This document shows, piece by piece, positions 16,045-28,495 of a stretch of DNA of 64,000 bases. The notes beneath the pieces were generated by a model. The model was not told where the DNA came from, did no database searches, and saw only the letters and a list, made by a program, of their open reading frames with translations. Position 1 is the first letter of the stretch, and every line of letters begins with the position of its first letter. The stretch is from Sinonovacula constricta. Its lineage: Eukaryota > Mollusca > Bivalvia > Cardiida > Solecurtidae. The stretch is from positions 36,637,423 through 36,701,422 of the forward strand of contig CM017559.1 of NCBI GenBank assembly GCA_007844125.1. The letters are read 5' to 3'. A program made the position numbers and the translations under genes.

Positions 16045-18840
16045 CTGCTGCCTAATCCTATACATATAGCAACATCTTACCCCTGCTACCTAATCCTATA
16101 CATATAACAACATCTTACCCCTGCTGCCCAAACCTATACATATAACAATATCTTACCCTTGCTGCCTAATCCTATACATGTAACAACATCTTACCCTTGC
16201 TGCCCAAACCTATACATGTAACAACATCTTACCCCTGCTGCCCAAACCTATACATGTAACAACATCTAACCCCTGCTGCCTAATCCTATACATATAACAA
16301 CATCTTACCCCTGCTGCCTAATCCTATACATATAACAACATCTTACCCCTGCTGCCTAATCCTATACATATAACAACATCTTACCCCTGCTGCCTAATCC
16401 TATACATATAACAACATCTTACCCGTGCTGCCCAAACCTATACATGTAACAACATCTTACCCGTGCTGCCCAAACCTATACATGTAACAACATCTTACCC
16501 TTGCTGCCCAAACCTATACATGTAACAACATCTTACCCGTGCTGCCCAAACCTATACATGTAACAACATCTTACCCCTGCTGCCTAATCCATACATGTAA
16601 CAACATCTTACCCTTGCTGCCCAAACCTATACATGTAACAACATCTTACCCGTGCTGCCTAATCCTATACATGTAACAACATCTTACCCCTGCTGCCTAA
16701 TCCTATACATGTAACAACATCTTACCCTTGCTGCCCAAACCTATACATGTAACAACATCTTACCCCTGCTGCCTAATCCATACATGTAACAACATCTAAC
16801 CCTTGCTGCCTAATCCATACATGTAACAACATCTTACCCCTGCTGCCTAATCCTATACATGTAACAACATCTTACCCTTGCTGCCTAATCCTATACATGT
16901 AACAACATCTTACCCCTGCTGCCTAATCCATACATGTAACAACATCTTACCCCTGGTGCCTAATCCTATACATGTAACAACATCTTACCCCTGCTGCCTA
17001 TTCCTATACATGTAATAACATCTAACCCCTGCTGCCTAATCCATACATGTAACAACATCTAACCCCTGCTGCCTAATCCTATACATGTAACAACATCTAA
17101 CCCCTGCTGCCTAATCCTATACATGTAACAACATCTAACCCCTGCTGCCTAATCCATACATGTAACAACATCTAACCCCTGCTGCCTATTCCTATACATG
17201 TAACAACATCTTACCCCTGCTGCCTAATCCATACATGTAACAACATCTAACCCTTGCTGCCTTATCCATACATGTAACAACATCTTACCCCTGCTGCCTA
17301 ATCCCATACATGTAACAACATCTTACCCCTGCTGCCTATTCCTATACATGTAACAACATCTAACCCCTGCTGCCTAATCCTATACATGTAATAACATCTT
17401 AACCCTGCTGCCTAATCCTATACATGTAACAACATCTTACCCCTGCTGCCTAATCCTATACATATAACAACATCTTACCCCTGCTGCCTAATCCTATACA
17501 TGTAACAACATCTTACCCCTGCTGCCTTATCCATACACGTAACAACATCTTACCCCTGCTGCCTAATCCATACATGTAACAACATCTTACCCCTGCTGCC
17601 TTATCCATACACGTAACAACATCTTACCCCTGCTGCCTAATCCATACATGTAACAACATTTTACCACTGCTGCATAATCCATACATGTAACAACATCTTA
17701 CCCGTGCTGCCTAAACCTATACATGTAACAACATCTTACCCTTGCTGCCTAATCCTATACATGTAACAACATCTAATCCCTGCTGCCTAATCCATACATG
17801 TAACAACATCTTACCCCTGCTGCCTAATCCATACGTGTAACAACATCTAACTCCTGCTGCCTAATCCATACATGTAACAACATCTTACCCTTGCTGCCTA
17901 ATCCTATACATGTAACAACATCTTACTCCTGCTGCCTAATCCATACATGTAACAACATCTTACCCCTGCTGCCTATTCCTATACATGTAACAACATCTTA
18001 CCCCTGCTGCCTAATCGTATACATATAACAACATCTTACCCCTGCTGCCTAATCCTATACATTTAACAACATCTAACCCCTGCTGCCTAATCCTATACAT
18101 ATAACAACATCTTACCCCTGCTGCCTAATCATATACATGTAACAACATCTTACCCCTGCTGCCTAATCCTATACATATAACAACATCTTACCCCTGCTGC
18201 CTAATCCTATACACGTAACAACATCTTACCCCTGCTGCCTAATCCTATACATATAACAACATCTTACCCCTGCTGCCTACTCCTATACATGAAACAACAT
18301 CTTACCCCTGCTGCCTAATCCTATACATGTAACAACATCTTACTCCTGCTGCCTAATCCTATACATGTAACAACATCTAACCCCTACTGCCTAATCCTAT
18401 ACATGTAACAACATCTAACCCCTGCTGCCTAATCCTATAAATATAACAACATCTTACCCTTGCTGCCTAATCCTATACATGTAACAACATCTTACCCCTG
18501 CTGCCTAATCCTATACATGTAACAACATCTTACCCCTGCTGCCTATTCCTATACATATAACAACATCTTACCCTCGCTGCCTTATCATATACATGTAACA
18601 ACATCTCACCAGTGCTGCCTAATCCTATACATGTAACAACATCTTACCCCTGCTGCCTTATCCATACACGTAACAACATCTTACCCCTGCTGCCTAGTCC
18701 ATACATGTAACAACATCTTACCCTTGCTGCCTAATCCATACATGTAACAACATCTTACCATTGCTGCCTTATCCATACATGTAACAACATCTTACCCCTG
18801 CTGCCTAATCCATACATGTAACAACATCTTATCCTTGCTG
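16045..18840. repeat. higher-order block, second copy, in the 38-bp array
   Basis: This block is the partner of the one beginning near 11.1 kb. It carries the same rare variants in the same order (markers at 16086, 16146, 16953 and 18603). It lacks about ten units present in the first copy, and near 17.52-17.70 kb it has an extra pair of units. Confidence 0.85.
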
Positions 18841-19207
18841 CCTAATCCATACATGTAACAACATCTTACCCTTGCTGCCTTATCATATACATGTAACAAC
18901 ATCTCACCAGTGCTGCCTTATCATATACATGTAACAACATCTCACCAGTGCTGCCTAATCCTATACATGTAACAACATCTTACCCCTGCTGCCTTATCCA
19001 TACACGTAACAACATCTTACCCCTGCTGCCTAGTCCATACATGTAACAACATCTTACCCTTGCTGCCTAATCCATACATGTAACAACATCTTACCATTGC
19101 TGCCTTATCCATACATGTAACAACATCTTACCCCTGCTGCCTAGTCCATACACGTAACAACATCTTACCCCTGCTGCCTTATCCATACATGTAACAACAT
19201 CTAACCC

Positions 19208-20700
19208 CTGCTGCCTAAACCTATACATGTAACAACATCTTACTCCTGCTGCCTAATCCATACATGTAACAACATCTTACAATTGCTGCCTAATCCATAC
19301 ATGTAACAACATCTTACCCTTGCTGTCTAAACCATACACGTAACAACATCTTACCCCTGCTTCCTAATCCATACATGTAACAACATCTTACCCTTGCTGC
19401 CTAATCCATACACGTAACAACATCTTACCCTTGCTGCCTAATCCATACATGTAACAACATCTTACCTTTGCTGCCTCATCCATACATGTAACAACATCTT
19501 ACCCTGCTGCCTAATCCATACATGTAACAACATCTTACCCCTGCTGCCTAATCCTATACATGTAACAACATCTTACCCCTGCTGCCAAATCCTATACGTG
19601 TATATTAACATCTTACTCTTGCTGCCTAATCCATACATATAACAACATCTCATCCCTGCTGCCTAATCCATACATGTAACAACATCTTACCCCTGCTGCC
19701 TAATCCTATACATGTAACAACATCTTACCCCTGCTGCCTATTCCTATACATATAACAACATCTTACCCTCGCTGCCTTATCATATACATGTAACAACATC
19801 TCACCAGTGCTGCCTAATCCTATACATGTAACAACATCTTACCCCTGCTGCCTTATCCATACACGTAACAACATCTTACCCCTGCTGCCTAGTCCATACA
19901 TGTAACAACATCTTACCCTTGCTGCCTAATCCATACATGTAACAACATCTTACCATTGCTGCCTTATCCATACATGTAACAACATCTAACCCCTGCTGCC
20001 TAATCCATACATGTAACAACATCTTATCCTTGCTGCCTAATCCATACATGTAACAACATCTTACCCTTGCTGCCTAATCCATACATGTAACAACATTTTA
20101 CCCCTGCTGCCTAATCCTATACATGTAACAACATCTTACCACTGCTGCCTAATCCATACATGTAACAACATTTTACCCCTGCTGCCTAATCCTATACATG
20201 TAACAACATCTTACCACTGCTGCCTAATCCATACACGTAACAACATCTTACCCCTGCTGCCTTATCCATACATGTAACAACATCTAACCCCTGCTGCCTA
20301 AACCTATACATGTAACAACATCTTACTCCTGCTGCCTAATCCATACATGTAACAACATCTTACAATTGCTGCCTAATCCATACATGTAACAACATCTTAC
20401 CCTTGCTGTCTAAACCATACACGTAACAACATCTTACCCCTGCTTCCTAATCCATACATGTAACAACATCTTACCCTTGCTGCCTAATCCATACACGTAA
20501 CAACATCTTACCCTTGCTGCCTAATCCATACATGTAACAACATCTTACCTTTGCTGCCTAATCCATACATGTAACAACATCTTACCCCTGCTGCCTAATC
20601 CATACATGTAACAACATCTTACCCCTGCTGCCTAATCCTATACATGTAACAACATCTTACCCCTGCTGCCAAATCCTATACGTGTATATTAACATCTTAC
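19208..20700. repeat. 1083-bp higher-order duplication near the array's right end
   Basis: CTGCCTAAAC at 19211 and 20294, and TTCCTAATCC at 19361 and 20444, are both offset by exactly 1083 bases. The intervening rare variants match in order. This is a separate duplication event from the 4-5 kb one. Confidence 0.85.
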
Positions 20701-21212
20701 CCTTGCTGCCTAATCCATACATATAACAACATCTCATCCCTGCTGCCTAATCCATACATGTAACAACATCTTACCCCTGCTGCCTAATCCTATACATGTA
20801 ACAACATCTTACCCGTGCTGCCTAATCCTATACATGTAACAACATCTTACCCCTGCTGCCTAATCCATACATGTAACAGCATCTTACTCTTGTTGCCTAA
20901 TCCTATACATGTAACAACATCTTACCCCTGCTGTCTAATTCTATACATGTAACAACATCTTATCCCTGCTGCCTAATCCTGTACGTGTATATTAATGTCT
21001 TACCCTTGCTGCCTAATCCATACATGTAACAACATCTTACCCTTGCTGCCTTATCCATACATGTAACAACATCTTACCCCTGCTGCCTAATCCATACATG
21101 TAACAACATCTTACCCCTGCTGCCTTATCCTATACATGTAACAACATCTTACCCCTGCTGCCTAATCCTATACGTGTATATTAACATCTTACCCTTGCTG
21201 CCTAATCCTATA

Positions 21213-21744
21213 CATTAATATAAGTGAAGGCTTCTTAAAACATTACCTCAGTTTTGAACTATCACAATTCGTGAAATATATCGCTTAAAGTGTCCATTAT
21301 TTCCACATCTGTAAATATTCAGGATGGGGATTTTAGCTGAATAATAAATATGATGTCAGAGCTGATTACCAAGGTGATCATGTCACGTGATCTAATAAGT
21401 AAATAGTCACGAGTTTTATTTGAATTTAAGAATAGCTATTTGTGGCAGCGTGGTTCGGATACAAAATGCAGTTTATAATGACATTTGAGTTGTTTTGCTT
21501 TACTGTTCACATGGGTGTAAATATTATTTCGCTGGTTCTTTTCAAGTAAAAATAATTTATTTGGTTGCATGAGATTAAAAAACGGTCTAAATTCTTAGAT
21601 ACCAACTTTAAGTGTTTTTACCAGAAAAGTGTTTCTGCATTGATGTGTATGATCGTGTGAGATTTAAAATGTACCTCCTAGATAAAAAAAAAATGTCAAA
21701 GCATGGACATGTTTTATCCAATCAGATCGGTTTCCTTGTCTTGT
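21213..21744. other. unannotated spacer
   Basis: AT-rich sequence immediately right of the giant array, with no recognised gene or repeat. Confidence 0.55.
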
Positions 21745-21965
21745 TTGCATTTGAGAAACCCCTCAGGAAGTGCTCGGTTAGAGCTCTGTAAAACCGGCTT
21801 CATGTTGCTGCCAAGTCGGTCCCTATTGCCGACTGGCCGTTTCACGGCGGTAACTGCTGGGTTTGTTCTGTTTTATGACTCATAAAAGATTTATTCTTAC
21901 TTCTACATTGCACCTAGGTCTTTGTCATATTTCCTTATCCTTATTGATCCTGCATTCTGACGTAT
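21745..21965 (+). repeat. dispersed repeat copy 1
   Basis: The first of four diverged copies of a family of about 250 bp in this window. Shared landmarks in order are CTCAGGAAGTGC, GTTAGAGCTC, TAAAACCGG, AGTCGGTCC, GCGGTAACTG, GGGTTTG, ATGACTCAT and ACTTTTACATT or close forms. The others lie near 39.84, 44.17 and 44.55 kb. All four are in the same orientation. No coding potential is evident. A short interspersed element or the remnant of a larger transposon would both fit. Confidence 0.7.
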
Positions 21966-22485
21966 TTAACATTGTATTTATACTGTTTATTAATATGTCT
22001 AATTTTATCTTTTAATACTGCATTTGATAAATACATCGTATTTGGCGAATTCTGAATCAATAAGGCCTTTTTTATCTTAAACAACTTGAATTCAATGAAA
22101 CTTTATCTTTTTCAACAATCTCAATGTAAACAGCGTTATTTGAACAGATACTTGAAACTTTTTAAAAACATTTACAGAGTTTGTACATAAATATTGATGA
22201 TAGGGTATGTTGTAAATGCCCAAAACAGTTTACCATGCATTGTTCTATGTATTTGTTCTATGCATTATAGCAGTCAGTCTGAGAGCAACTTTGTCTGCAA
22301 GTAAGACATTTACATTCTCTGAAAAGAAACATATGTATCAGTGAAATGCACTGCACGCGAAGCAATATATAAAATTGTTTTCTGTGGCATATGGCTCATT
22401 TTATTTCCAAGAATCAGATATTCTTAACAAAAGCTATTCAAGGTTTATGTCAGATACGCAATTGAACGGAAAATCGCAGATTGTA
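21966..22485. other. unannotated AT-rich stretch
   Basis: No recognisable gene, RNA or repeat. Confidence 0.55.
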
Positions 22486-23170
22486 AATAAATTGTTTGTT
22501 TATTGGGATATCGTCCCACTACTGCAAATATAGTGTTTGTTTATTGGGTGTATTATCCCACCACTGCAAATATATAGTTTGTTTATCGGGATATCGTCCC
22601 ACCACTGCAAACAAAGTGTTTGTTTATTGGGTGTATCGTCCCACCACTGCAAATATATTGTTTGTTTATTAGGTGTAAATATATTGTTTGTTTATTAGGT
22701 GTATCGTCCCTCCACTGCAAATATAGTGTTTGTTTATTGGGTGTATTATCCCACCACCGCAAATATAGTGTTTGTTCATTTGGTGTATCGTCCTACCACT
22801 GCAAATAAATTGTTTGTTTATTTGGTGTGTCGTCCCACCACCGCAAATATAGTGTTTGTTCATTTGGTGTATCGTCCCACCACTGCAAATAAATTGTTTG
22901 TTTATTGGGTGTGTCGTCCCACCACCGCAAATATTGTGTTTGTTCATTTGGTGTATCGTCCCACCACTGCAAATAAATTGTTTGTTTATTGGGTGTATCC
23001 TCCCACCACTCCAAATATTGTGTTTGTTTATTGTGTGTATCGTCCCACCACTGCAAATAAATTGTTTGTTTATTGGGTGTATCGTCCCACCACTGCAAAT
23101 TTAGTGTCTGTTTATTGGGTGTATTGTCCCACCACTGCAAATTTAGTGTTTGTTTATTGGGTGTATTGGT
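22486..23170. repeat. 42-bp minisatellite, about 16 copies
   Basis: The unit combines GTGTTTGTTTATTGGGTGTA with TCGTCCCACCACTGCAAATA. The 42-bp period equals 14 codons, so several frames on both strands stay open for 80-158 codons. The longest, 22699-23175 on the plus strand, would give a Tyr-Arg-Pro-Thr-Thr-Ala-Asn repeat peptide. With parallel open frames on both strands and no gene context, a non-coding minisatellite is the simpler reading. Confidence 0.93.
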
Positions 23171-23972
23171 TTTAAGTTGCTTTTGTTTGTTTTTTAAGTA
23201 AATACCAACTATTGACTATATGGTTAAACGATAATGTTAGAAGTGAGGTCAATAAACATTCATATTGGGACCGTAGATCAAAGTATTTCGACACAGAAAT
23301 CTGGCTTATGTTTACTGTTGCTAACTAACTTTCAGAATCATGTCATACCTGTAGTTGATTTGTTACAATGTTTATGGCAGGTCTTGATGGATTGTGTAAT
23401 TTTGCTTAGAATAGGGTTAATCAAAGAGTGAGAAAAATAAAGCAAACGATATCGTATCTTGTGCGAGAAGTATTAAACGGAAATACATTTCTTGTGGAAT
23501 CAAAATACGCCATAATGGGTGCAGATGTCCTTTTTATCTTTTTATGACATCTTGCATTTTCGAATCCACTTTAATTTATTTGTTACTTTAGTTAACCAAA
23601 TTTATAAAGATAACTTTCGCATGAAAATGTGTTTAGGTATATGTGCGTACTCTCAACGTTTATATAGATCAAGAGCAGTCACATTTTTATGCATACATGT
23701 ATGTGATATTTTCATAGGGGGCGGCGCCGGACCGTGTTAGCAAATGTTGTCCGTCTCACAAAAGTATCTCCCTTTTGCTCAAAATAAAGCTGGAGCGTTT
23801 TGGTCTTCGTTTATTGAAAAAATACATTTTTGAACGAGCAGCACTGTGTGTATATGTACCTGGTTATCTTATAGTATCTCCATTGTATTTTATATTTAAG
23901 GCAAAATACGTTCATGAGTAGGACTGAACTACATGTAAGCTTGTAACAAGTCCCTTGGCCTCATCGCAGTTC
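23171..23972. other. unannotated stretch
   Basis: No gene is recognised. A short GC-rich word, GGGGGCGGCGCCGGACC, lies near 23717 in otherwise AT-rich DNA, without further promoter context. Confidence 0.5.
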
Positions 23973-24044
23973 GGCAGAATCATACGGTATGAAATGTTGC
24001 CTCAGGGCAACATTCGTCTTTTCATTCCGATCATACATTATGCC
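23973..24044. repeat. imperfect palindrome / hairpin
   Basis: The centre is AATGTTGCC, TCAG, GGCAACATT: perfect 9-bp arms with a 4-base loop. Outside it, CGGTATGAAA pairs with TTTCATTCCG with one mismatch and a small bulge, and GGCAGAA pairs imperfectly with TTATGCC. Together these give a stem of about 30 bp. It lies about 50 bp beyond the 3' end of the minus-strand LINE. It could be a small inverted-repeat element, a microRNA-like hairpin or chance; I cannot decide. Confidence 0.6.
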
Positions 24045-24632
24045 AGTTTACTGAAATGATATAAAACAATGTCAATAAATCTATTTTTACAGAACAGAAC
24101 ATATTTTTTATTGATCAGATTTGTACACAACGTACATCATCTTGTCAAATTCATCATACACATATAAATGTTCCACGTGGTTTGCAAAAGTTGTAATATA
24201 TTGATATAACTTTTTATATTGGAATATACTTTCTGTTTAATGATTGTATATACGCATATATTCACATAATGTGTTTTGTACAAGACTTGTCTACATATTT
24301 TATGCATACACATGTGTACCATTATATAAACTTACTTATATTTATTGACTGAGTATTTGTCATTATCCTTTTCATAGAATAACAAATAGTACAAATTATT
24401 AGTAGTACTTCATATCAACAAAGCGTAGCATATATTGGTAAGGGGAATGGACATTAGTATATTTTATCTTTTCTTATGAGAACTAGCATCAAAATAAAGT
24501 CACAATATTCATTTCACACTCCATTCAGGTATATTATTAAACACAAATACACATAAAATACATCACAAGAAGAAATAGTTTTCATAGATGTTTTCATAGA
24601 TATAAGGAAATATCAATTTCAATGGAACAAGA

Positions 24633-25350
24633 TTAATGCATTATAGTGTCAATGCATTGTCTTACAGACAAAGCTTCCTTTATATAATTAGACAATCGTA
24701 GCATAACTTTCTTATTTAGTGAGCTTAATAGTTTAAAAAATTTAAACATAGATGGTCTTTTAAAATAATAACTACTTATATATTTTGATCTTAGATCACG
24801 ATAGCATGGGCAAATCAAAACAAAATGGTACTCATCTTCCAGATCATTCGAGTTACAGCATAAACAAAATCTCTGTCTCCTTTCTCTATAATTTCTGTTA
24901 TATCTACCAGTTTGCATTCTTACAGGTAAAACAGATAATCTAAGTCTACTTATATATATTCTAGCTGTAGGCGTCAAATTGTTAAGATATGGCTCATATT
25001 GAAGATTATATTTTATAAATTTATAATTAATAAGGACAGAATTGTTTGTAATGTTTGCTTGCCATTCTTGGGTATAAATATCTATGATCCTTTGTTTAAA
25101 GGCCTTAATAAACTGCTTGGTATTGACGCTACATATATTTGAGTTTATAAAAACGTAACCAAATCCATGCTCAAATAATAGTCGTTTTACATTGTACATC
25201 CAGTTTTTAGATCCCCTACTGCAGAGTTCCAAGCTTTCTTTATACGTCTCTCTAATAAATGAGTTATCTGTTTGTATTACTTTAAGCCAATACTTAATAA
25301 TTCTTACATATCTATTAACAAAGATCGGATATCTACCCAGTTCTCCGTAT
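24633..25350 (-). pseudogene. LINE C-terminal region with zinc-binding-like motif
   Basis: After a frameshift near 25350 the minus strand is open to 24633. The frame includes YGELGRYPIFVNRY upstream of the first Met and ends with CLCCNSNDLEDEYHFVLICP. The C-x2-C...H-x4-C pattern followed by a CP-x-Y...LR tail is typical of the C-terminus of several animal LINE clades. The same protein region is found in the LINE fragment at 34.4-35.0 kb, showing that both belong to related families. Confidence 0.88.
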
Positions 25351-27111
25351 ACTCCCGCTGAAATTGTTGTTTAGTTTAACATGTAATATACGTTTACAGA
25401 ATTTCAGGTGTATACGTTCCAATTCTTTAGACTTGGTATATCCCCAAATGTCACACGCATACCCTAAAATGGAAACAACAAAGGCATCAAATAATTCAAG
25501 CTTAGTTTTAGGGGATATATCAAATTCCCTACTATTGTACCATAACACATTCATGGCTTTAGTTGCCTTTCCAGCCAAATACTCTTGGTTTACCATAAAA
25601 TTTCCATTGTAATTAAAAATTTAACCTAAATAATTAAAATTATTTACGACTTCCAGCGGTTCAGTATTATATGTCCATTGTTCGTAATTTAGTACACTTC
25701 CTCTTTTTCTAAATACTACAATTTTTGACTTATCTGTATTAACGCTGAGACCCCAAGTATTACAGTAATCATATAGCCGATCCAGACTATTCTGTAATTC
25801 TTCAAGAGTATTTGCAAGAGCAACCATATCATCAGCAAACAGGAGAAGTTTAACCATTATATCTTTAACTTTTATTTCTTTATAACTATCATTCTTCAGA
25901 TAGTTCTCAAGATCTTCAACAAAGAGTGAAAACATGATCGGTGATAACACTTCCCCTTGACGTAAACCGATTGCGTATTCAAAGAATTCTGAATACTCAT
26001 TACATGATTTAACACACGACTGAACCTTCTTATACATAACTCTGACAACATTAAGGAATTTACCCTTTATTCCCAAGTTAAATAATTTTAACCATAAGGC
26101 ATTTCTATTGATAGGCCTTTACAAAATCCAAACTGTGAATCTGGTAAAAGTTTATGTTCGTCACAGATCTTACTTATTCTCTTATTAAGTATTGTTGTAA
26201 ATAGCTTAGAAAAACAACTGACTAATGTTATGCCCCTATAATCTTCCACACTAGATTTATCCCCCTTTTTATGTACAGGGGCTATAACTCCTTTAGTCCA
26301 TGACTCAGGAAAATATCCAGATTTTAAGACAGCGTTAAATATATCAGCAATATGTGAGGATAATATATCAATACCTTCAATAAAATACTCATTGAGAAGA
26401 TAGTCGTTTCCATGTGCTTTTCCTCGTTTCAAACATTTAACTGCAGATGTTAGTTCCTGTACTGTGATTGATTCATCTAGCGATGGAAAGACTTGATCAT
26501 CGCTCCTAAAAGTGTGTATATATATAAAACTGTCAGCGTCAGTATTACCGGAATCAGGAATATCACTACTTAAATTTTGGAAATAGTTCTTAAAATCCTT
26601 TAATGAAATGTCTGTTTGTTGTTTGTTAGCTGTTTTAAAATACTTCCAGAATTTCTTAGGATTGGAGCTTTTTAGCTTTTCTACATCCTTTGCTTTTTGT
26701 AATTTATATTTATATTTTTTTCTTCTTAACAATATTTTTATATGTACTTTTTTCTCACAAAAAAAGTAGTCTGCTTTCTTTATCTTTGTATCTATTATAT
26801 GTATATTATGCATCCATGTATTGCTTCCTAGCTATTATACATTCATTATCATACCATTCTTTGTCGTTAATATTTCTATCATTAAAATGTACAGTGTTAT
26901 GTATATATTTTTCATTAAACAACAGAGGATTTGCAACATCACATAAAACGCTTTCAAAGTTTGTGATTGCAGTATTTACATCTTCCCTACTAAATTCAGA
27001 ATCTAAGGATATCTTAGAAACAATCTGGTTTAATTTTGGAAGGTTTATTATGAGTCCAGACCTTAACTGGTTCCGTAAAACATCGTTCCATTTAATATAT
27101 GAATATTGTAT
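25333..27111 (-). pseudogene. LINE reverse transcriptase domain with internal deletion
   Basis: The N-terminal RT part (26813-26088) contains KRGKAHGNDYLLNEY, PESWTKGVIAPVHKKGD and DYRGITLVSCFSKLF. The second part (26076-25621) contains GLRQGEVLSPIMFSLF and the catalytic LLLFADDM box. At about 26096-26110 the reading jumps from the DSQFGFCKGLS motif straight to the region after RT motif A. The segment holding the first catalytic Asp (AFDxV motif) is missing, and the frame shifts. A further in-phase TAA lies at about 25621, and frameshifts occur upstream near 26815. The thumb/linker region continues to 25333 with GYACDIWGY. The element is catalytically dead. Confidence 0.88.
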
Positions 27112-27975
27112 TTAAGTATTCGGTTTGGAAATGTCATAACACATCAAGGAGAAATGTAATGGAGTATGATCACTCCATTCATTAATTGATCCAATAGTAA
27201 ATTTACTTATAAATTTGAAATCATTTTCAGAAGTTAGCAGATAGTCTATAACAGATGACCCGTTCTTTGACACATACGTAAACCCGTCTGTGTTGCCAAT
27301 ACGGCCATTCACTATACATGTACGTGTACAGGTGGCCTTACACAGGTCTAGTAGTTTAGTCCCATGGCTATTACACGAACGGTCAAGTGAGGCCCGGCAC
27401 ATGTGCTTATCAGGAACATAGTCGGCGTCATCAATTTGGAAGTTACTTACATCAGATTACTTAAAATCATATTTATTTCCAACTCTACTGTTTAGATCGC
27501 CTACAACATATACTGTACCCAGATTGCCAAAATGAGTAATGTCATTTTCCAAACACAGGAAGAGATCAACATCCATCACACTGTAAGCTGGGGAATCTTG
27601 TCCCCATATATATGCACCACAAATGTATACATCTTCTTCTAACTTGAAGAAGTTATGGTCCAATTTAATCCAGATAAGAGTATCATACAGATTTTGAACA
27701 ATTGATATACCTCTTTGTAAAGCTTCTCTGTAGTATAATGCAGTACCACCACTATGCCTTCTAGCTACCCTGTTCTTAAATTTTCTATAAAAGTTATGAC
27801 AAACATAACCATTAAGAGTAAGATCACTTTCACTATAAGCCCATGTTTCGTACATAAATCATATATCACTATAAGATATCACATTTACAAAATTCGAACT
27901 TTCCCTTTTACATTTACTAAGCCCATTAACGTTCCAAGATGTTACTTTCAGCTCACTCCCCTCAAATTCCTACCC
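27112..27975 (-). pseudogene. LINE endonuclease (EEP) domain, broken
   Basis: On the minus strand the frame begins after a TAG near 27975. It carries TSWNVNGL (Trp codon 27934-27936), the N-terminal EEP motif, then YETW, SGGTALY, VVGDLNSRVG and the C-terminal SVIDYLL...SDHTPL. These are the hallmark motifs of the LINE endonuclease that nicks target DNA. The frame is interrupted in phase by TGA at 27859-27861, by TAA just after GNKYDFK (about 27457) and by TAA after SKPNT (about 27112). No initiating Met precedes the WNVNGL motif. All lesions here are point nonsense changes, because the motifs keep a single frame. Confidence 0.9.
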
Positions 27976-28495
27976 TCTCACCGGTTTACACGGCGATTAC
28001 ATTACGCCGATATAACAAACTAACATCGGTTTATCGTGCCCACTCATTGTCTTTCGTCTTCAAGAAAATAGCCAGAGAACACGATTTACAAATTGAAGAC
28101 AGAGAATAATAAATCTGGCGTTCTGACAATTATTTGATAATGCCAGATAGGAACAAAAACGCTGAAATGTTTTTCTTTGCAAATACAACGCAGAGACCTG
28201 TAATGCTTATATTAACGACTTAGCGACGTCAGACAATTTTGGTAGGTAAAGACAACACATGTCTGTGTAGAACCACCTCCGCACCTCATTGGAAGACACC
28301 CACGCATTAATCTGAAATGTTCCTGCAAGAAAAAGATTATTATTTACCAGCAAAACAATGCCAGTGTATATTATTATAGAAGCACCGCCAACGTCGAGAT
28401 GTTTTGACATTTGCATTTGTCACATTAAGTTGTCACATGATCGAGAAACACTAACAGTCTGTGTCACATGACTGGCATACCAATAAAACTGCAGT
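27976..28495. other. possible LINE 5' end, otherwise unannotated
   Basis: The segment upstream of the endonuclease frame is somewhat GC-richer to about 28060 and may hold the LINE 5' untranslated region or an ORF1 remnant. I cannot place the element boundary or a target-site duplication. Confidence 0.4.

Larger units (their letters stand above)
5533..21212. repeat. giant 37-38 bp tandem array, about 415 copies
   Basis: An uninterrupted head-to-tail array of about 15.7 kb. The unit reads CCTATACATGTAACAACATC then TTACCCCTGCTGCCTAAT. It is 38 bp, or 37 bp where CCTATACATG becomes CCATACATG. The core TACATGTAACAACATC is strongly conserved. Differences fall mainly at a few positions: C/T/G after TTACCC, TCTTAC versus TCTAAC, CATGTA versus CATATA, and CCTAATCC versus CCCAAACC. 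The plus strand is C-rich and G-poor. The period is not a multiple of three and stops occur in each unit, so no frame is open. Units at the right edge (about 20.9-21.2 kb) are the most divergent, as expected for an array homogenised by unequal exchange. I see no unique spacers and no gene inside. Confidence 0.98.
24090..27975 (-). mobile_element. decayed non-LTR retrotransposon (EEP endonuclease - RT - zinc motif)
   Basis: Read on the minus strand, this is a LINE with the usual order: apurinic-type endonuclease (27975-27112), reverse transcriptase (about 27.1-25.4 kb), a C-terminal C-x2-C...H...C motif (24633-25350), and a 3' untranslated region ending near 24090. The 3' end reads TATGTTCTGTTCTGT on the element's own strand. 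The second LINE copy, ending at 35205, has the same end, so the boundary is well supported. No RNase H or clear ORF1 is seen. Domain order suggests the Jockey/CR1/L2-like group, but clade assignment needs a phylogeny. Several nonsense codons, frameshifts and an internal deletion mean it cannot be autonomous. The 5' boundary beyond 27975 is uncertain. Confidence 0.9.

Noticed and set aside
5533..21212. CRISPR-like array
   Set aside because: The repeats are directly adjacent with no unique spacers and the context is eukaryotic, so this is a tandem satellite/minisatellite.
22699..23175. 158-codon repeat protein in the 42-bp array
   Set aside because: Several frames on both strands are equally open because the period is a multiple of three.
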